From the NCBI GenBank assembly GCA_017590115.1, contig JAGGNK010006892.1, forward strand, positions 14,423,736 to 14,487,735: DNA of 64,000 nt, given 5' to 3'. The translations under genes and the position numbers were made by a program. The DNA is from Montifringilla adamsi (taxonomy: Eukaryota > Chordata > Aves > Passeriformes > Passeridae). Numbering within the stretch: the stretch's first letter is position 1; the number at the start of each line of letters is the position of its first letter. The notes under the pieces were generated by a model. The model made no database searches, was not told the origin of the DNA, and worked only from the letters and a program-made list of their open reading frames with translations. Positions 24,508-37,069 of this stretch are shown one piece after another.

Positions 24508-27500
24508 CCAAATCTCTGCAATTCATCCAGTGATCAGTCTAATAAATCTCATGGGTTTCTAATAATTGTATTTCTATTGTAAAGCATCTTCTGCTGTTGC
24601 CTTTTTTTAGGTGTGAGTTTTTTCCTGGTTTTCCATTCTAAACACAATTTTTTTTGCTAAGCCACTTTTTTGGGGCAGTTTTTAATTTAGAGCTACTGAC
24701 TGTGACATTGCCAACGTGGTTTTTATGTTTCTCCTTGCCGTTTCTACTTTTAGAAAACAAGCTATCTCATTTTGCACATTTTATGGGTAATTTTGTTCTT
24801 GAGAGGTAGGAGCTATTTGCAGGGAAATATATGCAGATTTTGCTTATGACATTGCGATAGTAATTAAACACAAAAATTTTTTTTTTGATACTTAACAGTA
24901 CAACTCATTAAAACCTAAGAGCTTTGTGGAGAAAGTAAATAGATTTAAGCAAAAAGATACGTGTTTTGAGTCTTAACTTTGCTACATGTTGTGTGCATGT
25001 ACTGTAATACAGCCCAAGTCTGTTTTTCTGCTAAGGGTTTGTGACAATAGGAATCACAAAGGTTTTGAGTCAGGCCTGGGGTGTAGTCTTGGCATAGTCT
25101 CATTTTTTCCCTGCTCACATCTGTTCAAGTATATTTGAAACTTTATTAAAAGCTTTATGTTCTTGTGATGCTTTTGTCCTTGTAGAAAAAGAAAATATAT
25201 AGAATAACCTGTGAAAGTTTAAGAATTAAATTAATTCTTTTCAGCAAAATCTGAGATGCAGAAAAATCTAAAGTTACTCAGCCTTACAGGAAAAAGTAAA
25301 AGTGAAAGAGAATATTGGATCAAATTAACCTTCAGCATAATTGACATATATCCAGGGAGGTACATGCCAACTACATTGGTAATACAGTTTTTTTTGGTAA
25401 GAAACCTTCTTTCATTCCAGTTCAGTGTTCCCTTTATTGTGGTTCAAATGCTATTACATAATGGCATTTGTCTGTAATGCTAACATAGGAAGGAATTAAA
25501 AGGTGGTCGCCTGCCTCTCCTCTAGGATTAATCTGGTTCACAGCTTTACTGTTTGGTCCTTGTCCTGCCCTCCTTTCTCCTGCTCAGTTAATGGTCAGCA
25601 GGGCTTGAATAGTGTAAATGTGTAGAAGAATATTTGAGCATTATTCCTCTGGGCATTTTTACTGTCTGGGGGTTTTAAGGGCAGTCCACAAACAGTAGAT
25701 AACTACGCAGGTTGATGCTCTCTCTTTTAAAAATGCTGCCAAGTCTGGAAAACCTAATGACTGTTATAAAACCTGAAGAATAAATAGATGCTTGAACTTT
25801 GAACATTTTCAGTCTCTTGTGAGTGATCACATGTGTTAATACAGGCTATGGATGCCTGAATCTGTGCTGAGTATCACTGCAGTGCATGTATACAAGTTGA
25901 AAAATATTAGCACTATAAGGTTTATGTTGCATTGTAGGCCTGATTTTATGTCCTGTAGTTTTCCTTTTTTATTTTAATTTTAGCATAGTGTATTCTGCTA
26001 CAGGCAGCAAGGAGGTTGACATGATAAAAATGAAGGAGATGTAGCTGCTAAGATTTTTATTTTCAATTGCTTAGTTTGCTTGAATAATTTATTTTCTTAG
26101 TATTCTATTGCAGATATACTTCTTAATTCTAATGCTTGATTACTCAGTTGCAGTTATGTGTGTCTGTCTCTTACCAAATATGGCATATTTTTCTCCTCTG
26201 TAAAGCCTTCTGGAAGTGTGATGTGACAGAGTAGAAGATCTCAGTACTGTTGCTGCTTTATTCACAGCAGGGATTGAATAGACTCACATTTTCTCTTACT
26301 GTAGGATCATAGTGCTGAAAGTCAGGTTTGAACTTTTAACTGTAAATTTGGAAGAAAGTCGGTGTAAGCAGACTGTAACATAGCTGGCAGATGATGCTTG
26401 AGATGAGAAAATAGTTTTGGGTAGCTAATGTTTGTTTTAACTCTGTTTCAGATCACAGTACTTTTGTGAAAGGCAGCAAGTTGGTACAAGAGCAGTTTCC
26501 CCACAGGAAAGAAAATAAAAGTGCTTGGAGCAACTTATTAAGGTAAACAGATTGCAGTGGATTTCTGGATGGGTAAGTATAGATGAGCAGGATATTTCTA
26601 CTTCTTGTATTTACCTTCCTGTATAAAGGTTCTATAAAAAAGCACAGATAGCTGCTTCTAACCTTCCACACAAACTCAGTGATGTTACAGCTCAGTGTTT
26701 ACTCCAAGACATACCCAAATTATAATTATGTCTGTATTTTTCTTGTAGTATTGTATCAAGATCGGTTTAACTTACTGATCTTTAGTACAGATGTCTTTTA
26801 GAGCCACCGTAGGTCTTTTAGCTTTGATTATATCCAGGTTGACTTTATATTTTTTTAATTCATGGTTGAATTGACATTTATGAAGAACAGATTCCCCAAA
26901 CTGAACAATAACTAAAATCAAACAGATCTCCCCAGGCAAAGTAGCTGTTGGGCAGTAGACTGAATAAACACTGCTTAATCTTAAAAGAAATAAGACGAAG
27001 TCACTGGAAGTTGCATGAACGTGGCGTACTAAGTCAGGGCTTCAAATGAGCTCTCAGTCTGTAGTGGCTACAAATGAGAGGTTGCTGTCCACTTTCTGCT
27101 GCTCAATAAGGTATCAATTCCTGTCAAGTGCAAGGGTTTCCTATGTATCTCCTCCTTACTTACTTACTCCCTTACCGTTGTCTTGTGGTTACCTAAGAAG
27201 CTTTGGCAGTGTGGGGTTGGGGGGAAAATCAGTTAAATTTCAAAGTTGTTAACATTCCTGATAGGGCCAAAATTTAATAGGAATTCCCTTTTTTTTTTCT
27301 GTGTGCCTAACTCTTGATCTTGCTTTGCAGTCTAGCAAATGCAGTGTTAGAAGATAATTACTTGCATATGTGGGGTGGGAAAGGGACTGAGAGATTGGGA
27401 TAATTTAATAAATAGCACTGAAAATTCTGTTCCCTCTGTGTAAATGTGTTGATTAAACATTGTGATGTGTAGCGATTGCATATTTTTTGCTGGTATAGGA

Positions 27501-27690
27501 TTAGAAAGTAAATGAATGTTAACACATTCAAAAAAGAGTATAGAAAAACTTAATTTTCCTTCATATTATCTCAGGAAGAAAATAACTACTGAGTTAATAG
27601 TTCCAGATTTTATCTTTAAGAACTGTTGTTGGAAAGTAGTGTCTTACTCTGAAGGTGGATGTGTTCTTTTCTTGCTTTGTTTTTCTTCAA
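24508..27690 (+). other. ZMYM2: Intron before the first coding exon
   Basis: AT-rich intron sequence up to the acceptor of the first coding exon. No named repeat or additional exon is recognised. The open frame that runs into the coding exon from 27516 includes intron and the polypyrimidine tract, so its first 63 codons are not taken as coding. Confidence 0.6.
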
Positions 27691-27697
27691 ACAGCAG
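27691..27697 (+). promoter_or_regulatory. ZMYM2: Tandem acceptor (NAGNAG) before the start codon
   Basis: The acceptor reads ...cttcaaACAGCAG, giving two usable AGs 3 nt apart (exon starting at 27695 or 27698). Both lie just upstream of the ATG at 27705, so the choice would change only the 5'UTR, leaving 10 or 7 untranslated bases in this exon. Confidence 0.7.
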
Positions 27698-27704
27698 ATC
27701 TGGA

Positions 27705-28563
27705 ATGGACACGACTCCTCTGGGAGGATTAGACTTGTCTGAAAATACTCCTAGTCTACCAGGGAATACCACCATGGCAGCAGGTCTTGCAAATGTAGGA
27801 AATACATTTGGAGGGCCACCAAGTTCTTTAGTTTCTAGACCTAATAAATTCCAGAACTCACCTATAGAAGATGATGATGATGTAGTTTTTATCGAACCTA
27901 TACAACCTCCGCAAAATTCTACGTCGCTGGTAGCAGACCAAAGGAATGCTGCATTTACATCATCTAAAAATGAAGAACTTAAAGGAAATGATTGCAAAAT
28001 GCTTTCTTCTCCAAAAGACTTAAATTCTCGAAAGGGGAGTATAAGTGAAACAATTATTATTGATGATGAAGAAGACATTGAAACAAATCAAGGACAAGAG
28101 AAGAATGCTTCCAGTTTTAATGAGCGAAGACTTCCAGAATGTAAAAATAGAACGAACGAAATGGAATTCTCACCTTCCAGTTTTTCAAGAAGTAAGGTAA
28201 ATTCAGGAATAGGTAATAGTGGTATAACCACAGAACCAGACTCAGAAATTCAGATTGCTAATGTTACTACATTAGAAACTACATTAGGTGCTATGAGCTC
28301 TGTCAGTGTCGGTCATTTAGAAAATGATGGTGACGGGCGTGACATGAACCTAATGATTACACATGTAACGTCACTGCAGAATGCCAGCTTGGGAGATGTA
28401 TCTAACGGACTGCAGTCAGATAATTTTGGTGTTAATTTGCAAACATACACCCCATCTTTGACTTCACAGACCAAGACTGGTGTAGGACCTTTCAATCCTG
28501 GTAGAATGAACGTGGCTGGAGATGTATTTCAAAATGGAGAATCTGTGACTCATCATAATCCTG
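27705..28563 (+). CDS. ZMYM2: ZMYM2 coding exon 1: start codon and N-terminal region
   Basis: This exon encodes residues 1-286 plus one base of codon 287. The ATG at 27705 has a good context (G at -3, G at +4), follows a splice acceptor, and gives the MDT...GGL start of the ZMYM2 family. The region is acidic, Ser/Asn-rich and probably disordered. Two hydrophobic/acidic SUMO-interaction-like motifs are visible: DDDDVVFIE at 56-64 and ETIIIDDEED at 115-124. A strongly family-like block from about residue 200 includes NVTTLET and MNLMITHVTSLQN, and the exon closes with FNPGRMNVAGDVFQNGES and HHNP. The donor is CTG|GTAAGT. In mammals ZMYM2 is a nuclear co-repressor that binds SUMO and LSD1/CoREST/HDAC; the same role in this species is inferred. 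Paralogue ZMYM5 shares some N-terminal sequence, but the complete multi-finger structure downstream favours ZMYM2. Confidence 0.95.
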
Positions 28564-28764
28564 GTAAGTTGCAATTTTGAATTTTTCCTTAAAGGCTGAA
28601 AATAAGTCATGAAATAAATTGATTATAGAATTTTTGATTTAAGTATTGTTGGCAGTGGCACTGCTTAGTCTTTTAGCTTAATATGTATGAAAGGTCTTGA
28701 TTCTCTTCATGCCCATCACTACCTTATCTGTGACTAGAATAAAATATCCTCAGTGGTATAATAC

Positions 28765-28962
28765 ATGAGGAAACGTGTCTTCACCAAAAGGATTATTAAG
28801 TATTGGAACAGACTGACCAAGAAAGTGATCTCCAACCCTGGAGATATTTAAAAGGGCTTGTAGATGTGGCACTCAGGGACATGGTTTAGTGGGAGTGCTG
28901 GGTTAATGGTTGGATTTAATGATCCTAGGCATCTTCTCCAACCTACATGATTCTGTGATTAT
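28765..28962 (+). repeat. CR1 LINE 3'-end fragment, plus strand
   Basis: About 200 bp from the end of CR1: 'attggaacagactgaccaag', 'tggagatatttaaaagggct', 'tggatttaatgatcctaggc' and the terminal 'ccaacctacatgattctgtg' near 28940. It is 5'-truncated and non-coding, lying 200 bp downstream of the first coding exon. Confidence 0.9.
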
Positions 28963-29117
28963 ATGTGTGGTTTGGAAGATTTCTTCTGAATTGGTGTTAG
29001 TCTATTTTCCTTGAGTAGGTACCTCTTCTCTATATTAAGCAGTAGGTGCATAACAGAGACACTTCTGTCCTACACATTAATTTAGAGTCTGATGTCCCCA
29101 GTAAGCATTGGAGTACC

Positions 29118-30230
29118 TACAATAGAATGGTTTGGATTGGAAAGGACGTTTAAAGATCACCTCATCCAGCCACCCTGCTGTGGCAGGCACATCTTTCACT
29201 GGATGAGGTTACTCACTGGATGAGGTCCAACCTGACCTGAAACACTCATGGATGGGCCATCCCTAGCTTCTCTGGATAACCTGTTCCTGTGTCTTGCCAC
29301 TTTCATTGTAAAAGAACTATGTCTAATGTCCAATGCAAACCTACTCTCTTTCAATTTAAAGGTACTGCCTCTTGTCCTATTACTACAGGTCTTGTTAACA
29401 AATCTCACTGCATCTTTTTCTATAATCCCCATTTATATGTTGAAAGACTGCAATATGGTCTCCCCAGCCTTCTCTTCTTCAGACAGAGCAACTCCCAGCT
29501 CTTTGCTTTTCTTCACAGGAGAGATGTTTAAGCCTTCTGTTGCTTCTTGTGACCCTCTTTTGTGCTTGCTTTAAGAGGCTCATTTCTGTCTTGTACTGGG
29601 GGCCTCAGAGCTAGATGCAGTGTTTTGCAGGTGGGCTCTCAGCAGAGCAGAGGGACAGAATCACCACAGACTAGGATACAAGTGACTTTTTGGTCTGTAA
29701 GCACAGGTTGCTGGCTCATGTCCAGTTTTCCCTCTGCTGGTCCCCCACAGTCCTTCTCCACAGGGTTGCCCTCAATCCATTCAGCCCCCAGTTTGTATTG
29801 ATATTGAAGATTGCCCTGCCTGACCTTGCACTTAGCCTTGTTGAGCTCTGAGTTTTCCATAGGCTCATTCAACCAGGCTGTCAGGATCCTTCTGGATGGC
29901 ATACTGTCCCCTCTGGCTTATCAATTGCACCACCCAGCTTGGTGTTCCCAGTAAACTTGCTGAGTGTCTGCTTAATCTCACTCTCTGTGTTGTTGAAAAA
30001 AAACCTAAATAATATTAGTCCCAGTACAGACCCATGAGGGACACTGCTTCTTATTGGTTTCCACTTGGACATTGGGCCATGAACTGTAATTCTTGGGGTC
30101 CAGTCATCCAGCCAATTCCTTATCTATCACATAATAGATGTCTCCAATTCAGCAGCAGGAACATTGTGGGGGGACCATATGAAAGGTCTTGGGAGAGGTC
30201 CAGGTAGATTAAGTCCACGTAGGTGTGCTT
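29118..30230 (-). repeat. CR1 LINE fragment with reverse-transcriptase remnant, minus strand
   Basis: Read on the minus strand, this copy begins in the reverse transcriptase region. A remnant of the motif before the catalytic box lies near 30170-30225, and SSVPHGSVLGLILF near 30040. The catalytic region has decayed: the family's FADDTKL-type motif reads FTGNTKL near 29950, so both aspartates are lost. It continues into the 3'UTR, whose 3' end is near 29118. A perfect 14-bp direct repeat, tcactggatgaggt, occurs at 29196-29209 and 29213-29226. The element is 5'-truncated with frame breaks and is inactive. Confidence 0.92.
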
Positions 30231-32959
30231 TGGAGTAGAACTTAGGTTTTGTTTCTCTCAATGGAATCTAGTTTTTGTGCTTCAAAAATGCTCCAGAGCA
30301 AGAGCCAACACCTAGTAAATTGAGGATGCAGTTTACAATTGCCCTGATGTGAACCAGGTTTTAATGCAACTGTATGTAGCTCAGTGTGTTTCAAAAGCTG
30401 CATACCTGTGTAAAACTTCAGTACTGTGTTCTTCCCCACCTCTGCCCCAAGTTGTACTGACACATTCTTTTCAGCTTTTTAAAAAAACCTAAATTTTTGC
30501 AAGATGACTCTGTACAAAAAAAGGTATAAATGACAGGAAATGATAATCTTACAGTGCTTTAGAGCAGGAATGAGTAAGAAAGAAGGGGAGCAACCTGAAA
30601 AGCCATAGCAGTAAGAAGTAGTTAAACATGATACTGTATAGTCTCATAAACTTGGCCATTACAGAATTGCAGGTAGGAACCTGAAGGATGAAGACATAAG
30701 GCAGTGAGGTATGAAAACTCACAAGGAATTAACTTAAGGAAGTGTGATACACCTCAGTTCAAGGACATGAAAATTGGATTTTACAGATCCTTTAAGAAAA
30801 GGAGGTAGCATGGCTGAGAAGTGAAGAAAAGGCATAGTATAAAATGGGTATCTATGAAGCTGGGATATGGAAAAAATGAAAAAAAAAAAGTCAAGATCTT
30901 CAGGTGTTATTGTTGTATGTTTATGTAACGAAAAATGCAACAAAAATATTGAGGGAGGCTATCTGAGGCCTTAAGAAAATTAGGAATAATTGAAATAACC
31001 TTAAAGAGATATTATTACCTACCTTAATTAGATATTAGTCATGCTGAATGTTTCAAACTGAAATGAGTGGCAAACCCAAGTTTTCATGACTGGCAGTTGA
31101 GTCCTACTGGAATTACAAGCAGATGTAGCTCTATTGCACATGCTGTGCATTCCTGATAAGAGAGGCAATGTGCTTTCACTTGAGATTTAGAAGAAAAGAG
31201 GAAACTCTCAGAACATTTTGAGGTGTTAAGGTGCTACCAGGATATTAGTATATTTGAAGTAGTAGAAGTATAGAAAAGTTTGAAGAGGACACTTAAGTTG
31301 ATTTTAATTCTAAGCACTTTGGTAGCTTGTCTTAGTTTGTCAGTAAGGATATTCACGCCTTCAAAGCTAAATGCCTTTAATGCTTTTAAGACAAATGTGT
31401 TTTGTTTTGTGCCCTTTTCCCTTCGCCTTTTCATTCCAGCTCTTCTGTTTACTCTCAAGCACTACAGCAGGTAAATTTCTAGCTTGTGTTAAATGCCTGA
31501 GTAGTGGGACATCCTTGACAGCTAAAAAGCTACACTAGAAAATGATCTTTTACCTGCTAAGGAATGTATGTTGTTTCTTGTACTAACAAGTGTTCTTGGA
31601 ACTATGTCCCTAAATGGATTTTAAAGCTATGCATCAGAATATGTCGTTAATAAAATTCTTTGGGGAAAGAAAGGAATGCAGAAAATAGGATGAAAAGGTT
31701 CCTTCTACTTAATGAACAATTATGGACCAAAATAATGTCCCTTAAGAATAAGGTATGGGCAGTTGCTCATGTCTGTAGATTAATGTTTTTGTTATCTGAA
31801 GTCATAGAATTTAAAGTTATCTGTCTTGCGTTTGGGTATTAGTTATATTAAAACTCCAGAAGTAATCTGACTCACTCCAGTAAAACATTTAAGGCTGGGT
31901 AAGTCCCAAGGGCTGTCACAGTGTTTGGTATAACTGGCACACTATTGAAAATTTGTGCAAATGTTTTTTATCCTGCAAAAAATTTTTTTTTCCAGTTTTA
32001 ATTCATGCTTAAGAAATGTATTATTAGTGATAGTATTCAGAAGGTAAACGTTTCTAAATTCTGATGATAATCACTTTAAATGAAAGCTTAAATTTTAGAG
32101 AAAAACCTAGAAATGACATTTTATTGGGGGATTTCTTTTCTCCCCCAAAACAATCTTCTGCTCCAGACCAAGATATGGAGCATGTAATTTAACGTATGGT
32201 GTTTATAGATGTATTTCTTTAAAAAAAAAATCTTTTGCTTACATTCTTGTTATATGAGATACTTATGCTACAAAAGATTGGGCAAAGATAACTTTGTTCC
32301 ATGGTAGTTTATTTTCCAAAAAATACAGATAGAAAACCAGTGGAGTCTGAAACATGGGGACATGGATCTGTGTACTGGAAGAACTTAACAAAATATTATT
32401 TTCTAGGTTCATTGATTTCTACTGAGGAGGTTGTTTCTCTCATGAGTTTGCAAGTTCACTGGTAGTTCTCTCGCTGCAGGCTGGGCTAGGAGCCAGTTCC
32501 ATGGTTTATCACCGAGGCTGGACACATTATGCCTATTAAAAGCTTTAGAACAAAATAACTAATGAAAATTTTGGATCTAAATTTTCAGAGTTTGTCTCAA
32601 ACATTGGTTTAGAAATTCTCTGTCTGTTGGTCTCTTTTTTTTTTAATTGCAGTTTTGCTTATCTGAAGGTAAGATTGCCAGCTTGCAAACTCAGTGCAAG
32701 TGAATTGAAATCTGCAAAACCTGTCACTAGATGTAGAATGGGAGCAAGCTGAATTTTGTTCATGTTCTGAAGTTTTGTAGCAATGGAGAGTGGTACCATC
32801 AAACAGGATTTTTTACATTAAACCTGAAATTAAAATACCTTTCTTCTGTGGTCATTCCCGCAAAAAAATGATTTTATGATGATACGTCTGTGAATACTAT
32901 TCTGTACATACATATGTGTCTCTTGATTTACTTTTATGTTTGGGTTTTTTGTCTTGAAG

Positions 32960-33245
32960 ATTCTTGGATATCCCAGTCAGCTTCCTTTCCTAGGAATCAG
33001 AAGCAACCAGGTGTGGATTCCTTGTCACCTGTAGCATCCCTTCCTAAGCAAATTTTCCAGCCTTCTCCCCAGCAACAGCCTTCTAAGCAGGTTAAGGTCA
33101 CATGTGCGAACTGCAAAAAGCCTTTACAGAAGGGACAGACTGCGTATCAGCGGAAAGGATCAGCTCACCTTTTCTGCTCCACTACCTGCCTCTCATCATT
33201 TTCACACAAACCCACTCCAAAGAAACTTTGTGTCATGTGCAGAAA
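32960..33245 (+). CDS. ZMYM2: ZMYM2 coding exon 2: linker and first MYM finger
   Basis: This exon encodes residues 287-381 and two bases of codon 382. The acceptor is gtcttgaag|ATTC and the donor AGAAA|GTAAGT. A Ser/Gln/Pro-rich linker ([18 protein letters not shown], 287-304) is followed by the first MYM-type zinc finger: C335-x2-C338, FC at 358-359, C363, then C377-x2-C380, which opens the next finger. MYM (TRASH-like) fingers bind zinc through Cys pairs and usually mediate protein contacts; in ZMYM2 they include a SUMO-binding region. The splice phase (1 in, 2 out) joins exactly to the neighbouring exons. Confidence 0.97.
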
Positions 33246-36104
33246 GTAAGTTTTTTATTTTGTTTCGCTCTAGGACCTAAATGGAGTGCTATTAAGATTC
33301 TCACGTGTGCATGAGAATTGCTCCATTAATGATAGAAAATCTGATTATGAGAGTGCTTTATATAGTGTTGCTTTAATGTTTGGAAATATTGAATTCTTTG
33401 TGTCTAACAAAATAATACCAGCTTTTGAATTCAGAGTATGGGATATTGTTTTATTGAAAGCCAGTACACTAAAAATAGCTGGGTTTTTTGTTGGTTTGTT
33501 TTTTTTTTTTTTTGAGATAAGGTGTCCAAGTTGTGGCATACTTTGTGATGAGACATACTTCATATATGAAGTCCTTTATGAAAAAAGTGGACCATGTGTT
33601 GTGTAGAAAGCACTAATTTTGATAGATGAAGATGTAAAATCAAGAGACGTTAAAAGGATGAGAAAGTCATACTTGCAAGAAGCTGGAAGAAACTTGGGAG
33701 TTCTTCCACTCTTGGTCATAGGGGGATAGGAAAAGCCTTAGATTTTCCCCATAACTGTGGCAGCTGGCAATTTTGAAGCTGAAGATACCTTAAGTGGGTG
33801 GTACAGAGGGAGTAACAAGCATAGCTAGAAGTGGCTTTTTTTAAATTACTGGTTAGGTTTGACTTGCAGTTTTTCATGATTTGCCAGACTTGAAATTGCC
33901 AAAGAGAAGTCTTCTGTAAGTGTGTTTTTGTAGTGTTAAGTGTACAGACTGGCTGTACTGTCTTTTACTTTCAATGTACTGTTTACTGAGCTTTTTGCAC
34001 TTTTTCATCTTCTCAGTCTGGTACATGCTGCAGTGACACTGGTTAAAGGATAAATTTTTTCTGAAATAAAGAAGGCTTGCAGTAAAGACTGCCTTTGTTA
34101 GTGTGTGCTCCAGAGAGTGTGGTCTTTGCTCAGTCACAGATTTAAACTAGTAAAAACCTTTTACATGACTGTCCAGTGTGCTGGATTAATGGCTAGTATT
34201 CAGATGCAAGCTATTGGTCTTTTGTCTCCTTGGCACTCAGTAAAAATAAGCTATAGAAAACATTATCCTGCATATTCATACTATGGTACCCTGAAAACCT
34301 AGAAAATAGAAGATATTCTAGTTTTTTTTAAAAATCTGTGTAAAAGCTCGAATTCTCTGTACCCTTCCCTCTGCAGGACTAGTTAAAAGTAATGCTTGTT
34401 CTTTCTGTTGGCTTGTTACGTCTTTATACGCTATTATTTTTTAAGACATCATCTGGTGATGATATTCAGCTAGCTGCATGATCTGTAAAGATGAAGATTA
34501 GAAAAAACGTTTCTGACTGAAATTATGGCTAAATCCATGCTGCTTTGCCACTTCAGAGATAACTGTGTTGCAAGAGGCTACATACAAAACTGCCCTAAAT
34601 GAAAAGGCTTTATTTTTGAATGAGGATGAAAACACCTTATTTTTAGCTTTCGAGGTTAAAGAGAATCTTTCTGAAGTCACCTTTGGCAGTTTTTGAGGTG
34701 ATGTTAGTCTTTGCTTTTCCACCACTGTGAAGTTTTTACTCAATCACAGTTAAATGGAAGATAGTATAGGCACTAAATTGTTCCTCTGTGGCACTGTTCC
34801 TCTGTATAACCCAACAGGAGAAGTCAAAATTCGTAGGTATTTTATTATAAATCTCTTTTCTTGCGTTCCTCTGAACTCTTCTGTAATTACATAAGTAGCA
34901 AGCTCCCCAGGGGAGAAGCTCTGCCTTTGTTTTGCAGAACAGGAATGATAGCACTCCCTGACACAAATCTTAGTAGTTCTCCAAAGGGTAAGCCATAGTC
35001 TGCCGGCTTGCCCTTGATGGGAGAAGGCAAGCTTGCAAGTATTGGTATCAGGGCTGTACAAGTTAATTTTCAAGGAAGTGTCTAGGGAAACATACCTTTT
35101 CCCTGTTTTCCCAGTGTTTTTTTTACCCATCTTGGTTTTAATGCTTGTAGGTATGAGTGTAGGGGGCATGTGTTTTCCAACTGGTGATCCAGATGTGCAC
35201 AATAATTGTTTTTAAACATTCTGCCCAATAGCATTTCCTATATGTCAGTAGTAGGTTTTATACTTTTGTGGGTTTTTTGCTTAGAAGGCGAAGGAGGTGG
35301 CTTTTATTTCCTCTTCTTACTTCTTCTAATATATGGTGTGTATTAGTTTGGGACAGTGAAAGTCTCTTTGGTTAGAACAAGGTTTGTTCGATTTCGAATT
35401 ACTTTTATTGATGTTTGGTTTTCTGGTTTGAGGTGTTAAATTGGCTCAGTTACATGGACAGCTGCATGAACTGCTCAAATGCTTTGGAACTTTATAAGGG
35501 AATGATGGAATAAACTTTTGTACATTTTGAATGATAGAACTTCTAGGCACATTTGTGGTAGAGTTCTAAGCTTTTTGGTTGTTTATAAGTTTGAAAAATA
35601 TGAGAAAACAACTTTTTCTCTTCCTGTCATCCTGTCCTGAGAGTAATACAAAAAATGTTGGAGGTACCTACAAACACAATTTCTTGCTTTTTATTATAAA
35701 TCTGAATTTTTTGTATGAAACTTACATATAGATTTTGTGTAAAAGGAAAAGTCATTGTAAAATGGCTAGTTCAAATTTGCTGTTAGTTTCTTGAAAAAAT
35801 TGAGTTTGCCATAACTACATCTAATGGTGCATTGACACTGCTTAGTTGTAGAATAATTTAATAGGAAAGAATAACTCAAAGCGAAAGAAAAACATAGGGG
35901 TTTACACAGTAAAGACTTACTTAGAGTAGATGCAAGAATATTATCAAACGTGGTATTCATCCTGTGACTAACAACTGTACACTAAACTGTTTTGAAATCT
36001 AAGCCTTGAAAGGAAGAATGAATCTTACAACATGTGCAGTGTTCTTGTTTATGTGTATGTTTATGTATATGTAAAAACATAAGCACTTTTTTTTTTTATT
36101 TCAG
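33246..36104 (+). other. ZMYM2: ZMYM2 intron, no named repeat
   Basis: Intron with donor GTAAGT and acceptor tttttttatttcag. A T16 run lies near 33500. Open frames are short and T-rich. No CR1 copy or extra exon is recognised. Confidence 0.8.
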
Positions 36105-36270
36105 AGATATAACAACAATGAAAGGTACCATTGTTGCTCAAGTAGACTCAAGTGAGTCTTTCCAAGAGTTTTGCAGTACATCATGTTTATCCTTCTATGA
36201 AGATAAACAGAATCCCTCAAAAGGAGCCTTGAATAAATCAAGATGCACGATCTGTGGTAAACTAACTGAG
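36105..36270 (+). CDS. ZMYM2: ZMYM2 coding exon 3: second MYM finger
   Basis: This exon encodes codon 382 (last base) to residue 437. It starts DITTMKGTIVAQVDSSESFQ and contains the FC/C pair C405 and C409 completing the finger begun at C377, then C429-x2-C432 starting the third finger, ending KLTE. The acceptor is strong, but the donor ACTGAG|GTCTGG departs from consensus at +3, +4 and +6. The next exon begins with codon ATT (IRHEV...), so the boundary is fixed by phase and by family sequence. Read-through into the intron would add 11 residues (VWLAVFCLSQ and so on) and stop at 36301. Confidence 0.96.
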
Positions 36271-37069
36271 GTCTGGTTGGCTGTTTTTTGTCTTTCTCAA
36301 TAATGACATATTAATACCTTATATACTGAAATAAGAAAACTGAAAAGAAGAAAATGTAAAATCTTCAGTATTTTGAGATATTAAAATATGCAGGTTTTAT
36401 GTTCATGAAGAGTAGCTGAGGGGAGAAAGTATTCCAAGAGGTTGATACTTGTTTCAGAAACTTGAACTGCCTTTGGCTGATAATGTGTTCTATTAGGCAT
36501 AGAATTTTGTAATTATAACCCAGATCTCTCACATAAAAGAACTGCTGATGGAAAAAATGTCAAGATCCACTGTATTACATATTTTTTTTACTGTATGTTT
36601 TGAAAGGTAATGCAGATGGCTTTAGAGATCTGTGGAATATGTGTATTTTAAATTCTCATGAATGTATTTATTTATTCTTGATGCCTTCTTGATTAGTGAG
36701 CCCAGCATAGTTCAGGCTGCTGCTTTACACAGCTTATTGTCTGACCAATCTTCATATGCCAGGTTCTTCACCTGTAAATTGACTGTTTTATAAAATTGCA
36801 TAAATTGGCATTCTGCTCTTATATGCAATTTCCACACCCATTCCCTCTGGTCTTTCCTTCTAGGCTAATGGGTAGATGAGTCTAAGAGTGTTTTCCTAGT
36901 ACTTTGGAGACAACAGAAACATCCCTTTCTGTTTGTATATTTCATGGTCATTTCAGATTTTTAAATAGTGAGATGGTTATTTGAATGTAAGACTTCTAGC
37001 TGGTCTATTAGTTTCAGGCAACTTTATGCTTGTCTAGTGATAGAATACTTTTTTATTTTTATTTTTTAG
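36271..37069 (+). other. ZMYM2: ZMYM2 short intron
   Basis: An 800-bp AT-rich intron with weak donor GTCTGG and acceptor tttttattttttag. Nothing else is recognised in it. Confidence 0.85.

Larger units (their letters stand above)
28564..32959 (+). other. ZMYM2: ZMYM2 intron with two CR1 copies
   Basis: Intron with donor GTAAGT and acceptor ...gtcttgaag. It carries a short + strand CR1 and a longer - strand CR1, annotated separately. The remainder (30.2-32.9 kb) is AT-rich with no further recognised feature. Confidence 0.85.

Noticed and set aside
27516..27704. In-frame N-terminal extension of 63 codons upstream of the ZMYM2 Met
   Set aside because: It runs through intron and the polypyrimidine/CAG acceptor. 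The ZMYM2 family starts at the MDT... Met, which has a good start context.
29881..30072. Minus-strand frame with reverse-transcriptase similarity
   Set aside because: It is a decayed CR1 fragment with the catalytic aspartates lost, so it is annotated as a repeat and not as a gene.
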